From a virus, in the IMG/VR virus record IMGVR_UViG_3300023174_000354, positions 1-37,963 of that record: DNA of 37,963 nt. One strand, given 5' to 3'. The notes beneath the pieces are model-generated. The model was given only the letters and a program-made list of their open reading frames with translations. It was not told where the DNA came from and did no database searches. Numbering within the stretch: position 1 is the stretch's first letter; each line of letters begins with the position of its first letter. Made by a program: the position numbers and the translations under genes. Positions 13,941 to 21,510 of the stretch are shown here, in pieces.

Positions 13941-15254
13941 ATGGACAATCTGAAGAAGCTCCAAGACGAAGCCGTCACCCTGGCCAACCGTATCGACGCC
14001 GTCCGTGCTGTCGAGTCGGAAGATGCCGACAAGATCGCCGAGCGTGACCTTGAGCTTGAGCAGCTGAACAAGCGGGCTGGCGATCTCGCCAAGAAGATCG
14101 ACTTCGAGAAGTCGGTTGCCGAGTCGGCGAAGAACCTCCGGTCGGTGGTCGAGCGTTGTGCTCCGGCTCCCGAGGTGACTGAGGAGCGGGCTGTCGAAGT
14201 GCAGGCCGTGTCGCACAGCGGCAAGCTCCGTGCGTTTGAAAAGCACGAGGATGCCTACAAGGTCGGCATGTGGCTGCGGGCCAAGAGCGGCGACACCCAC
14301 GCAAAGCGGTGGTGTGCTGACCACGGCGTCGAGGCTCGTGCTCTCGGCGGTGCCAGCGGCAGCGGTTCGTACTTCGTGCCAGACGTGTTGTCGTCCACCG
14401 TGCTCCGCCTGGTTGACCAGTATTCCGCCTTCGCGGCGAATGCGACCAACCTGCAGATGCCGTCCGACGTGGTGCTCTTCCCGAAGCGTACCGGCGGGAC
14501 GACCGGCTACTGGATCTCGGAAAACTCCGCGATCACTGCGAGCGACCCGAGCGCGTCGCAGGTGAGCGTCACTGCCAAGAAGGTTGGCGGGGCCGTGGTG
14601 CTCTCAAGCGAGCTCCTGCAAGACTCCATCGTGTCGATCTCTGACTGGATCGCTGCGGAACTGGCTCTGACGCTGTCCAACGCGATTGAGACGGCGGCGT
14701 GGGCCGGCAACCCGAGCAACGCTCCTGCTGTGGCTGGTCTTGTGACCACCTACACGGGCGGCCTGCTGGCGGCTTCCAAGGCCACCTACGCAGCCTCGCT
14801 TGTGACGGCTGCCGGTGACACTCCAGACGAGGTTACCAAGGCCAACTTGCTGGAAATGATGGCTAAGATCCCCCAGCACAGCCGTCAGGGTGCGAAGTGG
14901 TACTGCTCGCCGTACTTCTTCGCCACCTGTATGCAGGCTCTGGATCTCAACCAGGGCGGATCGGTTGGCCTGTCGGCTGGCATGGGCCTGACGTTCCTTG
15001 GCTCGCCTGTTGTGCTTACGGATCAGCTGCCATCGTCTGCTGACTCCACTGGCGCTGTGATGGCTCTGTATGGCAACCTTGCCAACTCGTCCATCTACGG
15101 TAGCCGCCGTGATCTGGAAATCCAGAGCAGCGATCAGGTCAACTTCCTTTCGGATCAAACCGTGATCCGCGCTACTGCTCGCGTTGGCATTAGCCATCAC
15201 ACGCTCGGCAGCGACACGGTCGCTGGCCCTGTGATCGCCCTGGTTGGTGCGTGA
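13941..15254 (+). CDS. Major capsid protein, HK97 gp5 fold
   Basis: 437 residues from ATG 13941, preceded by AGGAGA. Residues 1 to about 70 are an alpha-helical coiled-coil scaffold (delta) domain (MDNLKKLQDEAVTLANRID; LEQLNKRAGDLAKKIDFEK). A low-complexity GGASGSGSYFVP near 135-145 marks the likely protease cleavage and the start of the mature shell protein. The HK97-fold motifs follow: GTTGYWISENSAITASDPS, VGGAVVLSSELLQDS, and late PVVLTDQLPS with ALYGNLANSSIYGSRRDLEI. It is followed by a strong hairpin, which would raise its share of transcripts. Confidence 0.92.
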   Translation: MDNLKKLQDEAVTLANRIDAVRAVESEDADKIAERDLELEQLNKRAGDLAKKIDFEKSVAESAKNLRSVVERCAPAPEVTEERAVEVQAVSHSGKLRAFEKHEDAYKVGMWLRAKSGDTHAKRWCADHGVEARALGGASGSGSYFVPDVLSSTVLRLVDQYSAFAANATNLQMPSDVVLFPKRTGGTTGYWISENSAITASDPSASQVSVTAKKVGGAVVLSSELLQDSIVSISDWIAAELALTLSNAIETAAWAGNPSNAPAVAGLVTTYTGGLLAASKATYAASLVTAAGDTPDEVTKANLLEMMAKIPQHSRQGAKWYCSPYFFATCMQALDLNQGGSVGLSAGMGLTFLGSPVVLTDQLPSSADSTGAVMALYGNLANSSIYGSRRDLEIQSSDQVNFLSDQTVIRATARVGISHHTLGSDTVAGPVIALVGA

Positions 15255-15283
15255 GCCTAAAGGCTTGACGCGTCTGCAATCTT

Positions 15284-15318
15284 GAGGGGGCGGCATCCAG
15301 TTCGGTTGCCGCCCCCTC
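15284..15318 (+). terminator. Strong hairpin after the capsid gene
   Basis: Perfect 12-bp stem GAGGGGGCGGCA (15284-15295) with TGCCGCCCCCTC (15307-15318) around an 11-base loop. Only a short T-rich tract follows (CTGATTTAAG), so it may terminate partially or protect the 3' end of capsid mRNA. Confidence 0.8.
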
Positions 15319-15335
15319 TCTGATTTAAGGCAACA

Positions 15336-16070
15336 ATGCTTGTAAAGATTGGCGATACGGAAGCAGAGATCCGCGTAGAAGCAATCCTTTCTGCTCCGCG
15401 TTTTGGGGCAATGTCCAACTTCTTTGCTTGGGCGCAGGCTCTGACTCCGCTTGGTATTAGGCCAACCATCCAGCAGGGTGCCTTCTGGTCGCAGGGGCTA
15501 ACTCGCTGCATGGAAACATTCATCGACAAGGCAGAGTACCTGCTCTGTATTGACTTTGATTCATTCTTCACGCGTGAAGACGTTGAGCACCTTTTTGCCA
15601 TGGCGCTTAGTTTTCAGTGCGATGCGTTGACGGGCCTGCAGGTAAAGCGTGAAGACGGCAGGCCCATGCTGACACTGCTTGGCACGCTAGACAATCCGCC
15701 AGAGTCAGGCACAACCACTCTTCCTGCCTCATGGTTTGCAGAGCCTGTGCAGGAAGTAGACACGGCTCATTTTGGCCTGACGATCATCAGCACGGCCGCG
15801 CTCAAGCGTGCCGCCAAGCCTTGGTTTCTTGAGACTCCCAGCCCAGACGGCACTTATGGCGAGGGTAGGCGAGATTCAGATATTCACTTCTGGGCCAACT
15901 GGCGCGCCTCTGGCAATCGCGTCTATGTGACTCCGCGCGTCTGCGTGGGGCATGGAGAGTACATGGTTAGCTGGCCTGGGCGTGAGCTTGGCAAGCCAGT
16001 CTTTCAGTACGCCACAGATTTCAACGAAAAGCACAGAAGGCCAGAAACTGCATGGAGCGTGCCGCAATGA
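15336..16070 (+). CDS. GT-A-like glycosyltransferase beside the capsid gene
   Basis: 244 residues. The DxD motif is DFD at residues 73-75 (YLLCIDFDSFF), after an N-terminal half typical of sugar-nucleotide binding (SAPRFGAMSNFFAWAQAL). GEGRRDSDIHFWANW near residue 170-186 and GHGEYM later supply further acidic and His residues. It lies between the capsid and the connector genes, in the same direction, and ends in ATGA shared with the next gene, so it is expressed with structural proteins. I infer glycosylation of the capsid or tail. The upstream enzyme at 1329 has the same IDFDS element. Confidence 0.65.
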   Translation: MLVKIGDTEAEIRVEAILSAPRFGAMSNFFAWAQALTPLGIRPTIQQGAFWSQGLTRCMETFIDKAEYLLCIDFDSFFTREDVEHLFAMALSFQCDALTGLQVKREDGRPMLTLLGTLDNPPESGTTTLPASWFAEPVQEVDTAHFGLTIISTAALKRAAKPWFLETPSPDGTYGEGRRDSDIHFWANWRASGNRVYVTPRVCVGHGEYMVSWPGRELGKPVFQYATDFNEKHRRPETAWSVPQ

Positions 16071-16267
16071 AGAGAATGAAGCTACTGCGCCCGTACTCAA
16101 GCTACCGTGCTGGGCAGATTGTTGATGTGCCAGGCGGGCTTGCCGCTGACTGGATTGCCCGAAAGATCGCAGTTGAAGACAAGCAGGCGCCGCTGATTGA
16201 AACAGCATCGGTAGAGCGGCCAGTTGAGACTGCAGACGCAACGCCACGCAGGAGGCGCAGACCGTGA
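16067..16267 (+). CDS. Small head-region protein
   Basis: 66 residues from ATG 16067 (ATGA overlap with the glycosyltransferase). KLLRPYSSYRAGQIVDVPGG then LAADWIARKIAV resembles small beta-barrel proteins often seen between the capsid and the connector of siphophages. The tail is basic (TPRRRRRP). Function unknown; it may bind DNA or join head parts. It overlaps the connector start by GTGA. Confidence 0.55.
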   Translation: MKRMKLLRPYSSYRAGQIVDVPGGLAADWIARKIAVEDKQAPLIETASVERPVETADATPRRRRRP

Positions 16268-16854
16268 AGTATCGCAGCCTTACACGCACAACGCCGCCTG
16301 TGGTTGAGCCTGTGAGCGTAACGGAAGCCAAGGCCCACCTGCGCGTAGATGGTGATGAAGACAACTTCTACATTGCCTCGCTTTTGTCGGCCGCGCGTGA
16401 GTGGGTGGAAATCTACCTAGACCGCACGCTGATCCAGACTCAATGGACGATTAAGCTGGACAGGTTCCCGATTGGCGACATTGAGTTACCGCGCCCGCCA
16501 ATGCGTGCAATGCCTGTTTCTGTGACGTTTACCAGCGAGTCTGGCGCGTCTTCAGTGCTGGCATCCAACCTGTACCGCACAGACAGTGCATCAACGCCAG
16601 GCGTAATCAGGCCGCTGCGTGAAGCGGATTGGCCTAGCTACATGGACGATGCCAACTCCATTACTGTCACTTGGTGGGCTGGCTTTGGCGAGGATGGCAG
16701 AAGCGTGCCTGCGGCGATAAAGCACGCAATCCTGATGCTTGTTGGCTTCTGGTATGAGCACAGATCCGCAGTCAACGTTGGCAGCATCAGCAAGCCAATG
16801 GAGTTTGCGGTTGACTCGCTCCTGTCTTCGCAGAAGTGGGGCGGCTACCAGTGA
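16264..16854 (+). CDS. Head-tail connector, HK97 gp6-like
   Basis: 196 residues from GTG 16264. VSVTEAKAHLRVDGDEDNFY then IASLLSAAREWVEIYLDRTL is the entry signature of the gp6-like head-tail connector family, and AAIKHAILMLVGFWYEHR with a late SLLSSQKWGGYQ closes it. It forms the adaptor ring under the portal. Middle strands IELPRPPMRAMPVSVTF also fit. It overlaps the next gene by GTGA, in the standard order of HK97-like neck genes. Confidence 0.85.
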   Translation: MKYRSLTRTTPPVVEPVSVTEAKAHLRVDGDEDNFYIASLLSAAREWVEIYLDRTLIQTQWTIKLDRFPIGDIELPRPPMRAMPVSVTFTSESGASSVLASNLYRTDSASTPGVIRPLREADWPSYMDDANSITVTWWAGFGEDGRSVPAAIKHAILMLVGFWYEHRSAVNVGSISKPMEFAVDSLLSSQKWGGYQ

Positions 16855-17165
16855 ACGCAGGAAGCCTACGCGAGCGAGTCACGGTGCAGATTGCCAGCGG
16901 CTCAACCAACACGCTTGGCGAAACCGTGCTGGCTTGGTCTGACTCGTCTGCCGTATGGGCCAGCGTGGAAGGCGTGAGCGCACGCGAGGCTCTGCTATCA
17001 GGCCAGCAGGACACGACCATAACGCACAAGGTGCGGCTGCGGTATCTGCCTGGACTAACACAGCAGATGCGGTTTGCGTGGCGCGGCAGAACGCTTGAAA
17101 TCGTAAGCCTGCTAGAGCATGGCAACCGCAGTGAGCATGAAGCGATCTGCGAGGAAAGGCAGTGA
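16851..17165 (+). CDS. Head closure protein (head-tail joining)
   Basis: 104 residues from GTG 16851. GSLRERVTVQIASGSTNTLG at the start, then VWASVEGVSAREALLSGQQD and HKVRLRYLPGLTQQMRFAWR then RTLEIVSLLE match the SPP1 gp16-like head closure family, which is about 105-115 residues. It seals the connector after packaging. The next gene starts on TGATG at its stop. Confidence 0.85.
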   Translation: MNAGSLRERVTVQIASGSTNTLGETVLAWSDSSAVWASVEGVSAREALLSGQQDTTITHKVRLRYLPGLTQQMRFAWRGRTLEIVSLLEHGNRSEHEAICEERQ

Positions 17166-17875
17166 TGGCAAAGCAGAAATCATCAACGCAGACAGTCGAT
17201 ATGTACTTCCCGGATATGACAGAGCTGCGCGCGGAACTAAAGAAACTGCCTGAAAATCTTGCGGCAAAACATCTTCAGGCGGCGCTGCGTAGGGCAGTGC
17301 AGCCAGGGCTTTCTGCGTTGCGCAGAAACACGCCAAAGGGGCCAACTGGCAACCTGCGCAAGTCAATCAAAACAAAGTCAAAGTCTTACCCGAAAAACGG
17401 CACAGCCGTTGCGATGGTGGGCTACTCATGGGGCGGAGACAAGAGCGGATACCACCAAGGTTTTATTGAGTTTGGAACGAAAGAGCGAAAGACAAAGAGC
17501 CGCTACGCGTCAACATTCCGCAGCAAAACGCCGCAGCGCGCTGGTGGTTTCCAGATCATCAATGCCAAGCGAGGCCGCAACGCTGGAAAGATGGTGACAA
17601 ACCCAAAGGCACCAAAGGCCTTCTTCAAGTCTGCAAAGGCTGGCGAAACGGTAAGCCTTGGAAAGATGCCGATTGGTGGCCGCACTGGCGTTGCACCAGT
17701 CAAGACGGCTTTCGCGCAGGCAAGGCCTGAGATGGAATCTGAGCTGAGAATGCAGCTTGCTGCGAGGATTGAAAAAGCATGGATGGAACTGGCAGGCAGA
17801 ACAAAGAGAGGCTTGCAGACAACCTACAACGCATACCGCGAAAAGAAGATCCTAGACAGGCTTTTTGGGGGCTGA
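17165..17875 (+). CDS. Neck/tail completion protein, HK97 gp10-like
   Basis: 236 residues from ATG 17165 (GTG 17162 in frame would add one codon). LRAELKKLPENLAAKHLQAA then LRRAVQPGLSALRRNTPKGP then TGNLRKSI is the typical entry of the HK97 gp10-like family, with HQGFIEFGTKERKTKSRY in the middle. It is longer than many members because of a basic insert (NAKRGRNAGKMVTNPKAPK) before PKAFFKSA. It belongs to the neck-tail joint. Confidence 0.75.
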   Translation: MAKQKSSTQTVDMYFPDMTELRAELKKLPENLAAKHLQAALRRAVQPGLSALRRNTPKGPTGNLRKSIKTKSKSYPKNGTAVAMVGYSWGGDKSGYHQGFIEFGTKERKTKSRYASTFRSKTPQRAGGFQIINAKRGRNAGKMVTNPKAPKAFFKSAKAGETVSLGKMPIGGRTGVAPVKTAFAQARPEMESELRMQLAARIEKAWMELAGRTKRGLQTTYNAYREKKILDRLFGG

Positions 17876-17876
17876 A

Positions 17877-18287
17877 ATGAAATCACCAGAAGCCGTTGTG
17901 CGTGCCGCGCTTGTCGCCTCTGCTTCCGTCTCCGCGATTGTCGGGAGCCGCATTTTCCCGATTCTTGCCCCACAGACTGCGGCCTTGCCTCTCATCATCT
18001 GGCGGCGCAGCGGCATTGAGCGGCAGCACTCGCTGTCAGGCCCGATTGGCACGCCAACTGTGAGCCTTGAAATGCAGTTGCTGGCAACTACCTACGAGCA
18101 GGCAAGAGAACTTGCAGACAAAGTGCGTGCGGTTCTGGATGGGTACGGTGGGACTCTGAACAATACAGAAGTGAAGCACGTCTACCTTGATCAAGAGGCA
18201 GACGACTTTGTACAGCTTGCGGGAGGTGATTTGCCGCCCGTCTACCAAGTAACGCAGACTTACCAAATCATCTGGCAGGAGACTTAA
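17877..18287 (+). CDS. Tail terminator/completion protein (DUF3168-like)
   Basis: 136 residues from ATG 17877. VVRAALVASASVSAIVGSRI then FPILAPQTAALPLIIWRRSG is the DUF3168 entry, and YEQARELADKVRAVLDGYGG follows. Members cap the tail and join it to the head. The gene lies after the gp10-like gene and before the tail tube genes, the expected place. Length fits the family. Confidence 0.8.
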   Translation: MKSPEAVVRAALVASASVSAIVGSRIFPILAPQTAALPLIIWRRSGIERQHSLSGPIGTPTVSLEMQLLATTYEQARELADKVRAVLDGYGGTLNNTEVKHVYLDQEADDFVQLAGGDLPPVYQVTQTYQIIWQET

Positions 18288-18290
18288 TCA

Positions 18291-18671
18291 ATGGCTGTTA
18301 CGCCGCACGATGGATCAGGCACAACGTTTAGCTTTGCTGGCACTTCGTACACCGTCACCAACATCGTCTACAACCTCGCCGATCCTGCCACCGACGATAC
18401 CATTGACGTTTCCCACCTTGGCCTGACAACTGGCAACGCCATTCTCACGCAGAGCAGGCCGCTTTCTGGCTCCGCTACTGACACGGGGCGAGAGGTTGTG
18501 ATTGAGTATCTTGGCGTAACCGTCATTGCCGACGCTTCAACTGGCACCATCTCCATCAATGTTGGCGGCGCTTCGCTTTTGTCCAAGGCCGCAACCGTTG
18601 CTTCTTCTAGCGTCACGTTGGCAACCAACGACGTTGTAAAGGGTACGGCGACGTTTAAGGTGGCTCGATAG
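18291..18671 (+). CDS. Tail tube-like protein 1
   Basis: 126 residues. Beta-rich, Ser/Thr/Ala rich, with GTTFSFAGTSYTVTNIVYNL at the start, a central DTIDVSHLGLTTGNAILTQS, and ending VVKGTATFKVAR. The position before the G/GT chaperone and tape measure and the small all-beta composition point to a major tail (tube) protein. The next gene encodes a similar-sized all-beta protein, so it is unclear which one makes the tube and which is a partner or decoration. Confidence 0.6.
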   Translation: MAVTPHDGSGTTFSFAGTSYTVTNIVYNLADPATDDTIDVSHLGLTTGNAILTQSRPLSGSATDTGREVVIEYLGVTVIADASTGTISINVGGASLLSKAATVASSSVTLATNDVVKGTATFKVAR

Positions 18672-18673
18672 CC

Positions 18674-18690
18674 TGACGGGGGAACCGTCA
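18674..18690 (+). promoter_or_regulatory. Hairpin over the start of the second tail protein
   Basis: TGACGG (18674-18679) pairs with CCGTCA (18685-18690) around GGGAA. The loop holds the GGGGGA-type ribosome binding site and the last A is the first base of ATG 18690, so folding would hide the start site. It could tune the ratio of the two tail proteins. Confidence 0.4.
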
Positions 18691-19010
18691 TGGCTACTTA
18701 CTGTTCTGGCGTAACCGTCACTTGGAACTCAGCAACGCTTGGCGAGGTTGTTGAACTCAAGGTGATCAACGGCGGCTCATTGCCGCTTGGGCGCGACAGC
18801 ACCTATTCAGTTGACGCAGGCAGTATAGAGATAGCGTGCCTATCTACTGCAGCCATTGGCCCTGCCCAGCGCGGCGTAAAAGCATCGCTGGATATTACGG
18901 GTGGCGGAATGAACTTCACTGCAAAGGCCGTTTGCCAAACGCTGCAGATGGTAGGCAAGGTGAACGATGTTGCGCGTTATACCGCAAGCTTTAAAATCAT
19001 GAAGGAGTAG
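18690..19010 (+). CDS. Tail tube-like protein 2
   Basis: 106 residues from ATG 18690. Beta-rich: VTVTWNSATLGEVVELKV, LGRDSTYSVDAGSIEIACL, VKASLDITGGGMNFTAKAVC, and the end RYTASFKIMKE. The last strand ends like that of the preceding protein (TATFKVAR), so the two may be distant paralogues. It lies directly before the tail assembly chaperone, where the major tail protein often sits. Its start is inside a hairpin (18674-18690). I cannot tell whether this or its neighbour is the tube subunit. Confidence 0.55.
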   Translation: MATYCSGVTVTWNSATLGEVVELKVINGGSLPLGRDSTYSVDAGSIEIACLSTAAIGPAQRGVKASLDITGGGMNFTAKAVCQTLQMVGKVNDVARYTASFKIMKE

Positions 19011-19012
19011 AT

Positions 19013-19357
19013 GTGGCACTAACAGCGGCGCAGATTCTTGAGGCGGATGACCTTGGGCTGAAGAAGGTAAAGGTCAAAGAGTGGGGCGGAGACGTTTTTG
19101 TACGCATTATGAGCGTAGGCGAGAGAGACGCTTACGAGCGCATGTGGATCGGCAAGCGAGACAGCGGAGTAGAGAACTTCCGCACAGAGTACCTGGCCCG
19201 CGTGCTGTGTGATGAAAAGGGCGTGCTGCTGTTCACTGGGGAGCAGGTTGCTGGCCTTGCAAAGAAATCTGGCGCCGTCATGGGGCGGCTGTTTGATGAG
19301 GCAATCAAACACAACAACATGAGCGAGGAGGATGTAGAGCAGCTGGGAAAAGGCTGA
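19013..19357 (+). CDS. Tail assembly chaperone, short form (gpG-like)
   Basis: 114 residues from GTG 19013, preceded by AAGGAG six bases upstream. The pattern VKVKEWGGDVFVRIMSVGER with a helical second half is typical of the G product of lambda/HK97-like tails, which holds the tape measure during assembly and is absent from the virion. Directly at its 3' end lies GGGAAAA in the correct phase for -1 slippage, giving a longer GT product. The short form ends at TGA 19355-19357. Confidence 0.8.
   Translation: MALTAAQILEADDLGLKKVKVKEWGGDVFVRIMSVGERDAYERMWIGKRDSGVENFRTEYLARVLCDEKGVLLFTGEQVAGLAKKSGAVMGRLFDEAIKHNNMSEEDVEQLGKG
19345..19351 (+). promoter_or_regulatory. -1 ribosomal frameshift slippery heptamer
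   Basis: G GGA AAA: the zero-frame codons are GGA (19346-19348) and AAA (19349-19351), and slipping back one base gives GGG and AAA. This is the exact X-XXY-YYZ phase used in phage tail chaperone genes, two codons before the TGA of the short form. Confidence 0.85.
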
Positions 19358-19662
19358 GTGTCTCGCCAACCAGACGCTTTATGTTTGCGTTGGCGGGGCA
19401 TCTGGGAATGACTGTGCGTGAATTGTCTCGCACGATGGATTCCGCAGAGCTTGCTGAGTGGATGGCGTATGCCCGCTACTACCAGGCACTTCCTGATTCT
19501 TGGCGGCAAACTGGTCTGCTTGTGAGCGCGATGCTGGCACCTCACTGCTCAAAAGGCAAGGCGCCTGCTGCTTCTGATTTCAACCCGATTGAGAAACCGC
19601 CGCAGCATACAGACCAGATGCTAGAGCAACTGATGCAACTCAAGAAAGCACTTGAAGGCTAA
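19351..19662 (+). CDS. Tail assembly chaperone, T extension made by -1 frameshift
   Basis: After slippage at GGGAAAA the ribosome reads AGG CTG AGT and then an open frame to TAA 19660-19662, giving a fused G-T chaperone of about 216 residues. The extension carries RRFMFALAGHLGMTVREL followed by LAEWMAYARYYQALPDSW, the sequence type of the lambda T domain. ATG 19381 in this frame could serve as a separate start, but no Shine-Dalgarno is seen and the slippery site explains the arrangement better. It binds the tape measure and recruits tail tube protein. Confidence 0.8.
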   Translation, partial: RLSVSPTRRFMFALAGHLGMTVRELSRTMDSAELAEWMAYARYYQALPDSWRQTGLLVSAMLAPHCSKGKAPAASDFNPIEKPPQHTDQMLEQLMQLKKALEG

Positions 19663-19665
19663 GTT

Positions 19666-21510
19666 ATGGCAACCGTAATTGGCGTGGGAATGCAGATGAC
19701 GGCTAACGCCGCAGGCATGACCACTGGCCTGTCGGAAGCTGACCGCGCCCTTCAAGCACTGCAAAAGGTTGTTGACCAGAGCCAGCAGAGTCTGAAGCGT
19801 TTTGCTGGCGAGGCTTCTGGCGTTTCTGCTGCACAGCAGAAACTATCCACAGATTCTGAGTTTCTGGCTTCTGCATTCCGCACGGGCCAGATCAATGCGC
19901 AGCAGTTTGCAGAGCAGATGCAGCTGCTTGCGCAAGAGTCTGCCGCATCGGCGGCTGCATTTGCAGAGGGGGCCAGGGTCACTGCTGCAAACAAAACCGT
20001 TGATGAGCAGCGAGCGGCGCAGCTTGAGAGGTTGAGCGAGCTGCTTGAGATGGGTGCGATTTCGCAGGAAACGTTCTCGCGCGCGACTGAGAAAGCGCTA
20101 GGCGTAAGCGATGATCTTGCCGCTCTTGAGCGAGAGCGGCAGGCTGTGCTGTCTGAAGGTGCAAGCCTGACGGCATCAGTAGCCACATCAGAAGAGAAGC
20201 GTGCCGCAGAACTTGCCAGAATACAAACGCTGCTTGAGGCTGGCGCGATCACAGAGCAGACGGCTGCTAGGGCCAGAGCAGACGTAAGCGGAGAGTCAGA
20301 CAGGCTGGCGGAAGCAGAGCGGCAGGTTGCATCGGCAAGGGCAGACGCGGCAAGGATCACAGCCGCAAATATGACTCCGATGGAGTTGTATGACCGCGAA
20401 GTACAGCAGCTGACCGCACACCTCACTGCTGGCCGCATCACGCAGGAAACGTTTGACCGTGCCGTATCCAAGGCGACGGCCACCTTTGTCAAAGCTGAGT
20501 CTGCTGCAAAGGGCTATGACAAAAGCGTAGATGGAGTGGGGCTGAAGTTTAATGAACTCTCTGGCATCCTGTCTGCCATCCCTGGGCCAATCGGCAACTT
20601 TGCTGGCAGGCTCTCTGGCCTTGCTAGTGCAGGCGAGGGGCTGTCACGCGTGTTCTCTGGTGGGTTGTCGCAGGGCATTGCGGGGATTGGCACTTCTCTA
20701 TCAAGCGTTGTAAATCCAGCAACGCTGGCTGCTGCTGGACTCGCTGCTATCGGCGCTGCTGCGTCTGCGGTTGTCTCTGGCCTGTCTTCGCTAGAGGCAG
20801 AAACGGAGAGGCTGCAGAATGCCGCCGACAAGCTTGGCGTTTCGTTTGGGTTCATTGAGACGCTTGAGCAAGCGGCCACCATGTCTGGCGTTGCGTTTGA
20901 GACGGTCAATGGCGCAATGACCAAGTTGCTCAAAACGCTTGCTGGCGCAGATGAAGAAAGCAAGGCAGCGACTGCTGCACTTGATCGCCTTGGCGTAAGC
21001 CTGGCGGACCTTGAAGGAATGAACAGCGAAGAGCAGCTGAAGCTAATTGGCGAGCGACTGCAGGGCATTGAAGATCCAGCAAAGCGTGCAGCTGCCGCCA
21101 CTGCAATTTTTGGGAAGAGCGGCGCCGAGTTGCTGCCGTTCTTTCAAAATCTAGGAATAGCAGAGCAGACGCTTAACCGATTCAATGCCCGTCTTTCGGA
21201 GGTTGACGCTGGCCGCGTGCTGGCACTTGGTGACTCGTTTGACGCTGTCAGAGCTTCACTGTCTGGCGTAAGCAATGAACTGCTCACGCCTTTCATTGGC
21301 ATCACTCAAAGCCTTAGCGATGGGCTTGCGTCTGCCATAGCTACCTTTGGCCGCAACATCGGCTCTGTGCTGGACATATTCGCACCTCTCACCAGCGCCG
21401 TTGGCCTGGCGGGCAATCTGTTCCTGCAGTTCGGTGCAACCCTAGGCAATATCATGGCACAGTGCTTGAGCCGTTTGCGGCTGCGGGGCGGCTTGTTAGC
21501 AGTGTCATAG
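19666..21510 (+). CDS. Tape measure protein, N-terminal part (frame broken near 21460)
   Basis: 614 codons. Begins GVGMQMTANAAGMTTGLSEA, a usual tape measure start, then long alpha-helical stretches. Four units of the type L.xL...G.I..ETF.R...A lie at residues 65-89, 117-144, 180-207 and 243-270 (for example RLSELLEMGAISQETFSRAT). A hydrophobic Gly/Ala part at about 300-380 (GLAAIGAAASAVVSGLSSL) may be membrane-active at DNA entry. The tape-like sequence runs to about residue 598 (GNLFLQFGATLGNIM); the last residues (RLRLRGGLLAVS) look like out-of-frame translation. The natural continuation is in the -1 frame from about 21459. Confidence 0.8.
   Translation: MATVIGVGMQMTANAAGMTTGLSEADRALQALQKVVDQSQQSLKRFAGEASGVSAAQQKLSTDSEFLASAFRTGQINAQQFAEQMQLLAQESAASAAAFAEGARVTAANKTVDEQRAAQLERLSELLEMGAISQETFSRATEKALGVSDDLAALERERQAVLSEGASLTASVATSEEKRAAELARIQTLLEAGAITEQTAARARADVSGESDRLAEAERQVASARADAARITAANMTPMELYDREVQQLTAHLTAGRITQETFDRAVSKATATFVKAESAAKGYDKSVDGVGLKFNELSGILSAIPGPIGNFAGRLSGLASAGEGLSRVFSGGLSQGIAGIGTSLSSVVNPATLAAAGLAAIGAAASAVVSGLSSLEAETERLQNAADKLGVSFGFIETLEQAATMSGVAFETVNGAMTKLLKTLAGADEESKAATAALDRLGVSLADLEGMNSEEQLKLIGERLQGIEDPAKRAAAATAIFGKSGAELLPFFQNLGIAEQTLNRFNARLSEVDAGRVLALGDSFDAVRASLSGVSNELLTPFIGITQSLSDGLASAIATFGRNIGSVLDIFAPLTSAVGLAGNLFLQFGATLGNIMAQCLSRLRLRGGLLAVS

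Noticed and set aside
21363-21510. Programmed frameshift in the tape measure
   Set aside because: No X-XXY-YYZ heptamer in phase occurs in the shared open stretch, so a base loss is more likely.
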